Shown here in pieces: positions 6,358 through 14,425 of a stretch of 15,212 bases of DNA (its first letter is position 1; the number at the start of each line of letters is the position of its first letter). Position numbers and translations under genes: made by a program. The notes beneath the pieces were generated by a model. That model worked only from the letters and a program-made list of their open reading frames with translations, did not search any database and was not told the DNA's origin. This DNA is from JBIOYL01 sp044870185 (GTDB taxonomy: Bacteria; Actinomycetota; CALGFH01), in the NCBI GenBank assembly GCA_044870185.1, contig JBIOYL010000355.1, positions 1-15,212 of the forward strand, read 5' to 3'.

Positions 6358-7236
6358 CAGGGCCGGGGTGAGCTCGGGCCAGCGGAACCTGTAGCCGGCC
6401 ACCAGGGCGGCCGCCGGCTGCACGCGGGCGCTGTAGAACACGAGCTCGTCGGCCATCTCGCCCAGCACCAGCCGGGGGCCGAAGCGAGGCACGAACGGCA
6501 CCAGCCTGGGCCGCCCCACCACCCGGGCCAGCGCCGCCGTGTACTCGGCGTTGGTCACCGGGTTGGGGGCGACGGCGTTGACCGGGCCGGCCAGCGTCGG
6601 GGTGGCCAGCGCGTGCCGGTAGATGCCGACCACGTCGTCGAGGGTGATCCAGCTCCACCACTGGCCGCCCGAGCCGAACCTGCTGCCCAGCCCGAGCCGG
6701 AACAGGGGCAGCAGCCTGGCGAGGGTGCCGCCCTGGGGTGTCTGCACCAGGCCGGTGCGGACGTGGACGACCCGCAGGCCGGCCGCCCGGGCCGGGTCGG
6801 CGGCGGCCTCCCAGGCCACGCTCAGGCCGGCGAGGAACCCGGAGCCCGGCGGGCTCGTCTCGGTGAGCACCTCGTCGCCCCGGTCACCGTAGTAGCCGAT
6901 GCCCGAGGCGCACACGAGCACCCGAGGGCCCCGGTCCAGCCCGGCCATGGTGGTGGCCAGCAGCCGGGTGCTGGCCACCCGGCTGTCGACGAGCTCCCGC
7001 TTCTCCTTTACGGTCCAGCGGGCGGCCCCGATGCTCTTGCCGGCCAGGTGCACGACCGCATCGGCGGTCTCCAGGGCGGTCACGTCGATCCGCCCGGCCG
7101 GCGGGTCCCAGGTCGCCGTGCCCGGCCCGGGCGTGCCCGAGCGCACGAACCGCAGCACCTGCTGCCCGTCGGCGCCGAGCGCGCCGGCGAGCGCCCGGCC
7201 GATGAGACCGCTGGAACCGGTGATGGCCACACGCAT
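6325..7236 (-). CDS. TIGR01777-family NAD-dependent epimerase/dehydratase (YfcH-like), with DUF1731 C-terminus
   Basis: A 303-residue extended short-chain dehydrogenase-type protein. The Rossmann nucleotide-binding motif TGSSGLIG is at 6-13, followed by VVHLAGKSIGAARWT (61-75), SGIGYYGDRGDEVLTETSPPG (111-131, the family signature region), GFLAGLSVAWE (133-143) and WSWITLDDVVG (194-204). The C-terminal part from about 249 (VPRFGPRLVLGEMADEL) matches DUF1731. The family is widespread and its substrate is unknown. ATG at 7236 has a GGAAGGA ribosome site upstream. The final ten codons are the first unit of the tandem repeat described at 6209-6357, so the C-terminal tail RHLLGHPAAA is where the repeat begins. 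The aldo/keto reductase follows in the same direction, probably with its own promoter. Confidence 0.93.
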   Translation of the reverse strand: MRVAITGSSGLIGRALAGALGADGQQVLRFVRSGTPGPGTATWDPPAGRIDVTALETADAVVHLAGKSIGAARWTVKEKRELVDSRVASTRLLATTMAGLDRGPRVLVCASGIGYYGDRGDEVLTETSPPGSGFLAGLSVAWEAAADPARAAGLRVVHVRTGLVQTPQGGTLARLLPLFRLGLGSRFGSGGQWWSWITLDDVVGIYRHALATPTLAGPVNAVAPNPVTNAEYTAALARVVGRPRLVPFVPRFGPRLVLGEMADELVFYSARVQPAAALVAGYRFRWPELTPALRHLLGHPAAA

Positions 7237-7276
7237 CCGGGGTCCTTCCGTCGAGGGCGGCACCTGTTGGCCGGGC

Positions 7277-7289
7277 ACCCCTTCGGGGT
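7277..7289. terminator. Short hairpin downstream of the flotillin gene
   Basis: acccc-ttc-ggggt (7277-7289) forms a five-base-pair stem with a stable small loop (GAA on the minus strand). It lies in the 107-base spacer after the flotillin stop and before the epimerase ribosome site. Further G/C-rich runs around 7290-7325 could enlarge the structure. It may be a weak terminator. Confidence 0.3.
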
Positions 7290-7343
7290 TCCCCGGACCC
7301 TCCGACCCCTCCGGGCCGGGGGCCATCCGAGCCGCCGGGCGCG

Positions 7344-8822
7344 TCAGCGGCCTGTGCCGCCTTGCCGCGAGGGCGCGTCGAGCGCCTCGCTCTCGCCGGC
7401 CGCCTTGGACGGCCGGCTGCCGGCGCTGCCGTTGCCGCCGGCGAGCAGGTTGCGGGCCAGTTGGAGCCCGGCCGCGCCCTGGCTGAGCGCCTGGGCGAGC
7501 ACCTCGGACAGGCCCTGGGCGCCGTTCAGCACGATCATCTGGTCGACGGCGCCGAACGGCTTGGCGGCCGCCTCGACGATGGCCGGCCACTGCTCGGCGA
7601 GCTGCTGGCCGATGACCGCCTCCTGGTTCTGGGCCAGCGCGTCGGCGCGCGCCTTGATCGCGTCGGCCTCGGCCATGCCCTTGGCGCGGACCGCTTCGCC
7701 CTCGGCCATGCCTCTGGCCTTGGTCGCGGCTCCCTCGGCCTCGCCGATCAGCCGGGTCGACTCCGAGCGGGCGGCCGCCTCCAGCCTGACCCGCTCGGCC
7801 CCGGCCCCGGCCTCCAGCTTCACCCGCTGCGCGTTGGCCTGGGCCTGCAGCTCGACCTCCTGGCGTTGGGCCTCGGCGCCCAGGATGCGGGCGTCGCGCT
7901 CGGCCTTGGCCAGGGTGACCTGCTGGTAGGCCTTGGCGTCGGCCGGCTTGCGGACGCTGGCCTGCAGGCGCTGCTCCTCACGTTGCGCCTCCAGCTCGGC
8001 GACCTTGGTCTCCTCCACGACGACCTTCTGGCGGGCGGCCGCCTCGGACAGCGGGCCGGCCTGGCGGGCCTGGGCGCCGGCCTGGTCGATCTCGGCCTGG
8101 TAGCCGGCCTGCTTGATCTGGCTGTCACGGCGGGCGGCCGCTTTCAGCGCCTCGGCCTGCTGCTCGGCCTGGGTGGCGTCGCGGTCGGCGGCCGCCTGGG
8201 CGATGCGGGCCTCACGGGACACCGCCGCCGCGTGGGGCAGCGCCAGGTTCTTGATGTAGCCGGTGGGATCGTGGATCTCCTGGATCTGCAGGGAGTCGAC
8301 GATCAGGCCGAGCTTCTCCATCTCGGTGCCCGACGACTCCCGGGTGAGCGCGGTGAGCTTCTCCCGGTCGCGGATCATCTCCTCCACCGTCATGTTGCCG
8401 ACGATCGCGCGCAGGTGGCCGGCGAACACGTTGTGGACGCGGGCGTCCATCTGCTGCTGCTGGTCGAGGAAGCGGCGGGCGGCGTTGGCGATGGAGACGT
8501 AGTCGTCGCCCACCTTGAAGATCACCACGCCCTGGATGCCGAGCGGGATGCCCTGGTGGGTCACGCAGTCGATGGCGAGCTGGGCCTCGCGCAGGTCGAG
8601 CGAGAGCCGGCGCACCTGCTGGACCCCGGGCATCACGAACGTGCCCTTGCCGGTCACGATCTTGAAGCCCAGGCTCTCGCCGACGCCGTCTGGCGTCGAG
8701 TGCTGCCGCAGCCCGGAGATGACCAGCGCCTCGTTGGGCTCGGCCACCCGCCACATGGTCTTGAACAGGGCGAACGCAACGAGCAGGCCGGCGACGATGG
8801 CGCCTGCCAGGTAGGGGTTCAT
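7344..8822 (-). CDS. Flotillin-like SPFH/band 7 membrane-microdomain scaffold protein
   Basis: The 492-residue protein begins with one membrane-inserted helix (about 4-22, AGAIVAGLLVAFALFKTMW) with little outside the cell. It continues with an SPFH/PHB domain at about 25-200 (EPNEALVISG ... GVVIFKVGDDYVSIANAARRFL ... LQIQEIHDP) and a long Ala/Glu/Gln/Lys-rich coiled coil at about 200-400. The coiled coil contains flotillin-type EA repeats (GEAEGAATKARGMAEGEAVRAKGMAEADA). After that come a segment (about 425-460) typical of FloT/YuaG-like C-termini and a Ser/Gly-rich tail. Flotillins scaffold membrane domains and affect fluidity and cell-wall enzymes; that is family knowledge. ATG at 8822 has a TGGAGG ribosome site. 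It is 24 bases after the stop of the NfeD-like gene, so the two are probably one operon. Confidence 0.93.
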   Translation of the reverse strand: MNPYLAGAIVAGLLVAFALFKTMWRVAEPNEALVISGLRQHSTPDGVGESLGFKIVTGKGTFVMPGVQQVRRLSLDLREAQLAIDCVTHQGIPLGIQGVVIFKVGDDYVSIANAARRFLDQQQQMDARVHNVFAGHLRAIVGNMTVEEMIRDREKLTALTRESSGTEMEKLGLIVDSLQIQEIHDPTGYIKNLALPHAAAVSREARIAQAAADRDATQAEQQAEALKAAARRDSQIKQAGYQAEIDQAGAQARQAGPLSEAAARQKVVVEETKVAELEAQREEQRLQASVRKPADAKAYQQVTLAKAERDARILGAEAQRQEVELQAQANAQRVKLEAGAGAERVRLEAAARSESTRLIGEAEGAATKARGMAEGEAVRAKGMAEADAIKARADALAQNQEAVIGQQLAEQWPAIVEAAAKPFGAVDQMIVLNGAQGLSEVLAQALSQGAAGLQLARNLLAGGNGSAGSRPSKAAGESEALDAPSRQGGTGR

Positions 8823-8846
8823 GGCGTGAGCCTCCAGGCAGCCCGA

Positions 8847-9041
8847 TCAGACCGGGCTGACGACGACGGTCCGTGGCGGGAAGTACTCGATGACGACGAC
8901 GCGGGTGCCGGTGGCGATCGTGTCCTGGCTGTCGGCGGCGTAGGCGTTGAACGCCTCGCTGCCCCCCCGCACGGGCACCATGACCTCGCCGAGCTGGCCT
9001 GGCGCGATCTTGCCGGTCACCCGACCAACCTTCCCGATCAT
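8847..9041 (-). CDS. Small NfeD-like OB-fold protein, partner of the flotillin
   Basis: A 64-residue protein, MIGKVGRVTG ... GELGEVMVPVRGG-type sequence (here GQLGEVMVPVRGG), ending VVVIEYFPPRTVVVSP. All of it looks like one small beta barrel of the NfeD C-terminal OB type, with no membrane helix and no protease domain. NfeD proteins are encoded next to SPFH proteins in many genomes; here the stop is 24 bases before the flotillin ATG. The start at 9041 is chosen because similarity starts there; the ribosome site is weak (AGAGG adjacent), and a longer frame to 9155 has no support. It may bring regulatory or assembly partners to the flotillin, but no function is shown by sequence. Confidence 0.82.
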   Translation of the reverse strand: MIGKVGRVTGKIAPGQLGEVMVPVRGGSEAFNAYAADSQDTIATGTRVVVIEYFPPRTVVVSPV

Positions 9042-9089
9042 CCTCTGGTCGGCCAACCGGCGTCCCGTTCCTCGCGGTCGATCATCGGC

Positions 9090-9104
9090 GGTGCGCTCCG
9101 CACC
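9090..9104. promoter_or_regulatory. Perfect inverted repeat upstream of the NfeD-flotillin operon
   Basis: ggtgcg-ctc-cgcacc is a six-base perfect inverted repeat with a 3-base centre, located 49 bases upstream of the NfeD-like ATG in a 147-base gap after fpg. It could be an operator or a small terminator hairpin for fpg. The rest of the gap (9042-9188) shows no gene; I could not define a clear promoter in it. Confidence 0.3.
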
Positions 9105-9188
9105 ACGCCTATGTTCAACCACCGTTGGCGGCGGATGTCCATACGGCCACCCCAACTGGGGAAAACCTCGGGCTGCTTCCCGGCGAGG

Positions 9189-9980
9189 TCAGCGATGCTG
9201 GCACGTCGGACAGAAGGTTGCAGCGCGGCCGCCGAGCACCGTCTTGCGCAGCGGCGTGGCGCAGCGCGGGCACGGCCGGCCGGCCTGCCCGTAGGCGACC
9301 AGGAAGGCCGCGTTGCGGCCGCTGGCGCCGTTGACCATGCGGTAGTCGCGGAAGGTGGTGCCCTCGCGTTCGACGGCCGCGGCCAGCACGTCGCGGATGG
9401 CGGCGTGCAGCAGGCGGGCGCGGGCCCGGCCGACGCGGCGGGAGGCCGGGTGGATGCCGGCCCGCCAGAGCGCCTCGTCGGCGTAGATGTTGCCCACCCC
9501 GGCGACCGCCCGCTGGGACAGCAGGAAGGGCTTGACCGGCGAGCGGGTCGCGGCCAGCGCGCGGGCGAACCGGTCGGGGTCGAAGTCGCCGCCGAGCGGC
9601 TCCGGGCCGAGGCGCGCCAGGGTCGGGATGGCCGTGTAGTCGCCGGCGTCCACCACGGCCAGGCGGCCGAAGCGGCGCACGTCCCGGAACACCAGCGTCC
9701 GGCCGTCGTCCAGGCCCAGCCGGGCGCGGGCGTAGGCGTCGGCCTGCCCGAAGCCGAGCGAGCCGGTCATGCCGAGGTGCACGACCAGCTCGAGGCCCGC
9801 GTCGAGCGGGCAGACGAGGAACTTGCCGCGGCGCCCGACCGCGACCACCCTGCGGCCGGCCAGCCGGTCCACGGCGAGGAAGCGGCGTTGCGCCTCGGCC
9901 CGCACGTCGACCACCCGCCGGCCCTCGAGCTCGGGGGCGAGCTGGCGGCGGACGGACTCGACTTCGGGAAGCTCGGGCAT
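9189..9980 (-). CDS. mutM: Formamidopyrimidine-DNA glycosylase (Fpg/MutM)
   Basis: A 263-residue bifunctional glycosylase/AP lyase that removes 8-oxoguanine and formamidopyrimidines. It has the N-terminal catalytic MPELPEVE (Pro1 after Met removal, Glu2), Lys53 in GRRGKFL, and the void-filling residues Met71 (HLGMTG) and Arg102/Phe104 in DVRRFG. The helix-two-turn-helix is SQRAVAGVGNIYADEALWRAGIHP (155-178). The zinc finger is C237-x2-C240 ... C257-x2-C260, with Arg252 in GGRAATFC. These residues favour Fpg over Nei. The length is slightly short but complete. The ATG at 9980 has no Shine-Dalgarno but a TANNNT element eight bases ahead (9989-9994). The Nudix gene lies 69 bases upstream in the same direction. 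Confidence 0.95.
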   Translation of the reverse strand: MPELPEVESVRRQLAPELEGRRVVDVRAEAQRRFLAVDRLAGRRVVAVGRRGKFLVCPLDAGLELVVHLGMTGSLGFGQADAYARARLGLDDGRTLVFRDVRRFGRLAVVDAGDYTAIPTLARLGPEPLGGDFDPDRFARALAATRSPVKPFLLSQRAVAGVGNIYADEALWRAGIHPASRRVGRARARLLHAAIRDVLAAAVEREGTTFRDYRMVNGASGRNAAFLVAYGQAGRPCPRCATPLRKTVLGGRAATFCPTCQHR

Positions 9981-9988
9981 GCGCCGCC

Positions 9989-9994
9989 AGCGTA
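9989..9994 (-). promoter_or_regulatory. Candidate -10 element for leaderless fpg transcript
   Basis: On the minus strand TACGCT fits TANNNT and ends eight bases before the fpg ATG. No ribosome site is visible. The spacing is one base longer than in the kinase-like gene and udgX. Confidence 0.35.
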
Positions 9995-10049
9995 GCGCGC
10001 CCCCCCGGCCGTCGCCTCGGCCGCCGGCGTGGCAGCCCGATGGCCTCGG

Positions 10050-10517
10050 CTACTGCTGCCACGGACGGTCGGGCACGGGGACGCCGGCCGGCCAGCAGCC
10101 GACGTCGGCCAGGAACCGGGCCAGGCCGGGGGTCAGGTCGAGGCCGGCCAGCTCGTCGGGGCGGGCCAGGCGCACGTCGGCGGCGTCGTCGCCGGGGACC
10201 GGCCGGGCGGCCGCGTCCAGCTCGGCGAACAGGTCGACGATCACGTAGTGGAAGCCCTCGCCGATGCGCTCCACCACCCCGGCCACCGCACCGATGCGCG
10301 CGACCAGGCCGGTCTCCTCGCGCAGCTCCCGGGCTGCCGCCTGCACCAGCGTCTCGCCCGCCTCGACCCGCCCGCCAGGCAGCGACCAGCTCCCCTTGGC
10401 CGGGGGCCGGCCCCGGCGGACGAGCAGCAGCGCCCCGTCCGGCCTCCGGGCGACCAGGCCGACGGCGACCGTCGGGCGGGGCGGGGAGGGCGGCGGGGCC
10501 GGCCCGGACACGGTCAC
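10050..10517 (-). CDS. Nudix hydrolase
   Basis: A 155-residue enzyme hydrolysing a nucleoside diphosphate linked to another group. The Nudix box is complete: Gly49, Glu55, Arg63-Glu64, Glu67-Glu68, Gly70 in GRVEAGETLVQAAARELREE followed by TGL. The preceding TVAVGLVARRPDGALLLVRRG and SWSLPGG are typical of the COG1051-like ADP-ribose pyrophosphatase/MutT-like group; the substrate cannot be chosen from sequence. Two GTG starts are possible. I take 10517, because the 16 codons before it end in A or T unusually often for this genome and GGAAG lies eight bases ahead. The start at 10565 (171 residues) has a GAAGG site and cannot be excluded. Fpg follows directly downstream. Confidence 0.88.
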   Translation of the reverse strand: MTVSGPAPPPSPPRPTVAVGLVARRPDGALLLVRRGRPPAKGSWSLPGGRVEAGETLVQAAARELREETGLVARIGAVAGVVERIGEGFHYVIVDLFAELDAAARPVPGDDAADVRLARPDELAGLDLTPGLARFLADVGCWPAGVPVPDRPWQQ

Positions 10518-10601
10518 CGGAGGATCTTCCCACCCGGCAGGGCGCCACGCGCGTCGCTCGCCCACGCGACCTTCGCCGGCCCACGAGACGAGGATGTCGG
10601 A

Positions 10602-11588
10602 TCAGATGGAGCAGGCAGCCGGCCGGGGCCAGGGGCGCGTGGCGAAGCGATTGGTGGCCGTGACGAGCGCCTCGGTCGTGCCGGGGTCGCCCGAGCCGTG
10701 TCCTGCCTCGTCGATCAGCGCCAGCTCGGCGTCGGGCCACGCCTGGGCGAGCTCCCAGGCAATATCCGGCGGGCTGCTCACGTCGAGGCGGCCGTGGACC
10801 AGGACGCCCGGGATGCCCGACAGCTTCCCCGCCTCCCGGAGGAGCATGCCGTCCTCGAGCCACGCGGCATGCCGCCAGTAGTGGGTAACCAGACGCGCGA
10901 AGCACATGCGGAACACCGGGTCCTCGTAGCGCGGATTCGGCCGGTGGCCCGACCGCACGGCAACGTGGGTGTCCTCCCAATCGCACCAGTCCTTCGCGGC
11001 CTTGGCACGCACGGCGGGGTCGGGGTCGTGCAGCAGCCGGCTGTACGCCTCCACGAGGCTGCCGTCACGTTCGGCCGGGGGGACGCCATCGCGGAATCGC
11101 GCCCATTGTGCGGGGAAGAACCGGCGCATCGTACGGGTCACCCACTCCACCTCCCGGCGTGTGGTGGTCACGACGCTGAAGAGCACGATCTCGGACACGC
11201 GCTCGGGATTGTTCTCCGCGTACGCCAATCCGAGCGTCGAACCCCAGGAGCCACCGAACACCAGCCACTGCTCGATGCCGAGCTGCTGGCGCAGACGCTC
11301 GATGTCGGCGACCAGGTGCTGGGTCGTGTTGCTGGCCAGGTCGACCGCCGGATCGCTGGCGTGCGGTGTGCTACGACCGCAGCCACGCTGGTCGAACAGC
11401 ACGACCCGGTACGCGCTCGGGTCGAAGTATCGCCGCCACCCCGGCGCACAGCCCGACCCTGGGCCACCGTGCAGCACAACGGCCGGCTTCCCGACCGGGT
11501 TGCCGCAGGCTTCCCAGTACACGTGGTTGCCGTGGCCCACGTCGGGCATGCCGTGGTCGTACGGCTCGATCTCCGGGTAAAGGCCCAT
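10602..11588 (-). CDS. pip: Proline iminopeptidase (alpha/beta hydrolase, peptidase S33)
   Basis: A 328-residue cytoplasmic exopeptidase releasing N-terminal proline from peptides. The start GLYPEIEPYDHGMPDVGHGNHVYWE is characteristic. The oxyanion motif HGGPGSG is at 40-46, FDQRGCGRSTPH at 65-76, the nucleophile elbow GGSWGS has Ser114, Asp269 is in HGRLDVSSP, and His297 in EAGHGSGDPG. Length matches the family. ATG at 11588 lies seven bases after the tldE stop, with no good ribosome site, so translation is probably coupled. A longer frame from 11726 adds 46 residues lying antiparallel-free inside tldE and is rejected. Its codons end in A or T more often than its neighbours (for example GAT ATT in PDIAWE), which may mean a different history. 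Confidence 0.93.
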   Translation of the reverse strand: MGLYPEIEPYDHGMPDVGHGNHVYWEACGNPVGKPAVVLHGGPGSGCAPGWRRYFDPSAYRVVLFDQRGCGRSTPHASDPAVDLASNTTQHLVADIERLRQQLGIEQWLVFGGSWGSTLGLAYAENNPERVSEIVLFSVVTTTRREVEWVTRTMRRFFPAQWARFRDGVPPAERDGSLVEAYSRLLHDPDPAVRAKAAKDWCDWEDTHVAVRSGHRPNPRYEDPVFRMCFARLVTHYWRHAAWLEDGMLLREAGKLSGIPGVLVHGRLDVSSPPDIAWELAQAWPDAELALIDEAGHGSGDPGTTEALVTATNRFATRPWPRPAACSI

Positions 11589-11595
11589 CAGGCTA

Positions 11596-12942
11596 TCAGA
11601 AGGTCGTCGCGCTGGAGAAGTTGAAGCGGTCGAGCGCGAGCGCCGGGGCCCGCACGGTGCCGTACGGCAGGTCGCCGGCCTGCTCGGTCTCGGCGCCGAC
11701 CGCCCGCACCCCGGACAGGGCTGCAAGGATCGACTGGGTGAAGCGGAGGTTGCGCACCGGCCCGGCCACCCTGCCCTCCTCGATCCAGAAGGTGCCGTCG
11801 CGGGTCATGCCGGTGATGGTCGTCTCGATCGGGTTGACGACGTTGGTGTAGTGGAAGCGGGTGACCAGCAGGCCGTGGTCGAGGCCGGCGACCAGCTCGG
11901 CCAGGCTCGCCGTGCCCGGCTCGAGCGCGAGGTTGAGCGGCAGGGCGCCCTCCGAGGAGGGCGCCGGCAGCCCGTGCCCGGTCGGCTCGACGCCATGCTG
12001 CAGCGCGCCGCGGAAGTCGTACACCAGCCCGCTGGCCACGCCGTGGTCGATCAGGACGACCCGGCGCTTGGGCACCCCCTCGAAGTCGAAGGGCATGCCG
12101 ATGGCGCCCGGCGCCAAGGCGTCGTCGACGATCGTGACCAGCGGGGAGCAGACCTGCTGGCCGAGCCGGCCGGTCAGGAAGCTGCGGCCCTCGTCGTACG
12201 CCTTCGACCCGACGCCGAGCCAGCCGAGGAACCCGACCAGCGTGCCGGCCGCGTTCGCCTCCAGCACGACCGGGTAGGCGCCCGGGGCGAGCTCCCGCGG
12301 CGCCCGGGCGCCGACCGCCTTGGCCGCGGCCCGCTCGCCGAGCGCGTCGACGGGCAGGTCGGCCAGGGCCGGCTCGAGCGCCTCGGCCCAGCCGCTGCCG
12401 GAGCCGGCGTCGGCCAGGATCGAGAAGCTCGCCATGGTGGTGGCGCTGGCCGCCCGCAGCCCGCGGGTGTTGGCCACGGCCAGCTCCAGCTCGCCGGTCT
12501 CGCAGGCGCCGGCCGCGGTCACCCCGGCCGGCAGCCGCCGCACCACGCCGGCCACGAGCCGCGCGCGGCTGGCCGGGTCGGTGGCCGCGGTCGCCTGGTC
12601 GTAGCGGCCGGCCAGCGGGTAGTCGGCCGGGGCGGGCATGCCCGGGTAGCCGGGGTCGGGCGGCATGGCCTGCGCCACCTGGCGGGCGCGGGCGGCGGCG
12701 GCGCGGGCGCCGGCGGCCGACCAGTCGTGGCTGGACGCCACGCCGACCCGGTTGCCGTCCACCGCCACGCGCACGCGCAGGTCGACGTCCTCCCGCCAGG
12801 TCGACTGGTGGATGTGGTTGCCGGCGAAGCGGGTGAGCCCGCTCGTCTCGTGGAAGACCAGCGTCTCGGCATCGTCCACCCCGTCCACGGCCAAGGCGGC
12901 CTCGGCCACCTCCAGCAGGCGCTCCCGCCCGAGCCTACCCAT
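11596..12942 (-). CDS. pmbA: TldE/PmbA, regulatory subunit of the TldD-TldE metalloprotease
   Basis: A 448-residue protein homologous along its length to TldD but without the HExxxH zinc motif, as expected for TldE/PmbA. Shared landmarks are ETSGLTRFAGNHIHQS (32-47), GGMPFDFEGVP-type core (here GMPFDFEGVPKRRVVLIDHGV) and LEPGTASLAELVAGLDHGLLVTRF. TldD and TldE form a heterodimer that degrades or trims unfolded peptides; in Escherichia coli it matures microcin B17 and degrades CcdA. No precursor peptide gene is visible nearby. ATG at 12942 has a GGGGG ribosome site about eight bases ahead and lies 24 bases after the tldD stop. Operon with tldD is nearly certain. Confidence 0.92.
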   Translation of the reverse strand: MGRLGRERLLEVAEAALAVDGVDDAETLVFHETSGLTRFAGNHIHQSTWREDVDLRVRVAVDGNRVGVASSHDWSAAGARAAAARARQVAQAMPPDPGYPGMPAPADYPLAGRYDQATAATDPASRARLVAGVVRRLPAGVTAAGACETGELELAVANTRGLRAASATTMASFSILADAGSGSGWAEALEPALADLPVDALGERAAAKAVGARAPRELAPGAYPVVLEANAAGTLVGFLGWLGVGSKAYDEGRSFLTGRLGQQVCSPLVTIVDDALAPGAIGMPFDFEGVPKRRVVLIDHGVASGLVYDFRGALQHGVEPTGHGLPAPSSEGALPLNLALEPGTASLAELVAGLDHGLLVTRFHYTNVVNPIETTITGMTRDGTFWIEEGRVAGPVRNLRFTQSILAALSGVRAVGAETEQAGDLPYGTVRAPALALDRFNFSSATTF

Positions 12943-12966
12943 CGGGCCGCCCCCTGGTCGACCGGC

Positions 12967-14415
12967 TCATCGTCCCACGCCCACGTGGACGTTGCGGAAG
13001 CGGGCCGGGGCGACCGCGTGGGAGACCCGCGCGGTCTGGGGCGGCTGGCCCTTGCCGCAGTTGGGCGTCCCCCACAGCCGCCACTCCTGGGGGCCGCAGA
13101 CCGCATCCAGCGAGCGCCAGAACTCGGTGGTGCGCCCGTCGTAGGTCGGGTTCTTGTACAGGCGGCCCAGGCGCCCGCCGGCGATCTCCCAGGCCGCCTC
13201 GGTGCCGAACTGGAAGTTGACCCGCCGGTCGTCGATCGACCAGGACCGGTTGGTGGCCAAAAGGAAGCCCTCGTCGGTGTCGGCGACCAGCTCGTCGAGC
13301 GTGCCCGCGCCCGGCTCGAGGTTCACGTTGGTCATGCGGACCAGCGGCAGGCTGGCCCAGCCGTCGGCGCGCATCGTGGCGTTGGACCGGGCACCGAGGC
13401 GGGCCGCCGTCTCGCGGCTGGACAGGAAGCCCTGGACGACCCCGTCGACGATCAGCGGGGTGCGCTGGGCCGGCACGCCCTCGTCGTCGAAGGCGAACGT
13501 GCCCATCCCGCCCGGGATGGTCGAGTCGACCGTGACCGACATGGGCGTCGAGCCGTAGCGCAGCCGCCCGGCATCGGCCGGCTGGACGAACGACGTGCCG
13601 GCGTAGCCGGCCTCCATCCCGAAGATGCGGTCGAGCTCGAGCGCGTGGCCGACCGACTCGTGCAGTTGGATGGCGAGCTGCTGGCCGTCCAGGATCACGG
13701 TGGTGACCCGCTCGGGCAGCTCCGGGGCGGCCAGCAGCTCGCCCGCCTCGCGGGCGACCCGGGGGGCGTTGCCGACCAGGTCCATGGCCAGCGCGACCTC
13801 CCAGCCGCCACCCCGGTACTGCCCGCGGGACGAGTTCGGGTACGTCCGGTGCTGCAGGTCGCCGTCGCCGGTGGCCAGCGCGTCGATGCCGGCGCCGGTC
13901 TGGGTGACCGTCTGGTCGATGCGGGCGCCCTCGCTGGAGACCAGCAGCGTGCGCCGCCGCCACAGGTCGATCGATGCCTGGGCGTAGGCGAGGCCGGCCA
14001 CCGTGCGTTGGGCGTCGCAGGCGGCCAGCAGCAGCCCGACCTTGGCGTCGAGGGGGACGGCGAACGGGTCGCGCTCGACCGGCGTCGACCAGGTGGCGAC
14101 CGCCGGGGAGACCGGCGCCAGCCGCACCCGGTCGTGGGGGAGCACGGTGGCGGCCCGGGCGACCCCGACCGCCCGGGCGCCGAGGTCGCGGACGGCCCGC
14201 GGGTCCAGCACCGCGCTGGCCGCGAAGCCCCAGCAGCCGCCCGCCAGCACGCGCACGCCGATGCCGCGGGTGTCGCCGGTCGCCAGGTCCTCGACCCGGT
14301 CGTCGGTCACCGTGACCGACTCGGATTCCTCGCGGACGAAGCGGACGTCGGCGTAGCCGGCGCCGGCGCCCGTCGCCGACCGCAAGGCCAGCTCGACCAG
14401 CTCCTCGGGCTCCAT
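12967..14415 (-). CDS. tldD: TldD, zinc-binding catalytic subunit of the TldD-TldE metalloprotease
   Basis: A 482-residue protein with the HExxxH zinc motif HESVGH at 252-257 in QLAIQLHESVGHALELDRIFG. Cys453 in WGTPNCGKGQP matches the third metal ligand described for E. coli TldD. Other family segments are YADVRFVREESESV (21-34), TFAFDDEGVPAQRTPLIVDGVVQGFL (306-331) and the ligand-side LEPGAGTLDELVADTDEGFLL (366-386). The protease cleaves unfolded or leader peptides inside the channel formed with TldE. ATG at 14415 is ten bases after the udgX stop and has no Shine-Dalgarno; coupling to udgX translation is likely. The upstream frame to 14709 lies within udgX and is not used. E. coli TldD is 481 residues, so the length agrees. 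Confidence 0.95.
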   Translation of the reverse strand: MEPEELVELALRSATGAGAGYADVRFVREESESVTVTDDRVEDLATGDTRGIGVRVLAGGCWGFAASAVLDPRAVRDLGARAVGVARAATVLPHDRVRLAPVSPAVATWSTPVERDPFAVPLDAKVGLLLAACDAQRTVAGLAYAQASIDLWRRRTLLVSSEGARIDQTVTQTGAGIDALATGDGDLQHRTYPNSSRGQYRGGGWEVALAMDLVGNAPRVAREAGELLAAPELPERVTTVILDGQQLAIQLHESVGHALELDRIFGMEAGYAGTSFVQPADAGRLRYGSTPMSVTVDSTIPGGMGTFAFDDEGVPAQRTPLIVDGVVQGFLSSRETAARLGARSNATMRADGWASLPLVRMTNVNLEPGAGTLDELVADTDEGFLLATNRSWSIDDRRVNFQFGTEAAWEIAGGRLGRLYKNPTYDGRTTEFWRSLDAVCGPQEWRLWGTPNCGKGQPPQTARVSHAVAPARFRNVHVGVGR

Positions 14416-14425
14416 CCGGGTCGGG

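Noticed and set aside
7362..9995. 877-codon open frame on the plus strand
   Set aside because: It lies antisense to the flotillin, NfeD-like and fpg genes, which have clear family motifs. Long antisense open frames are expected at this GC content. The translation is Leu/Gly/Ala/Arg-rich with no domain.
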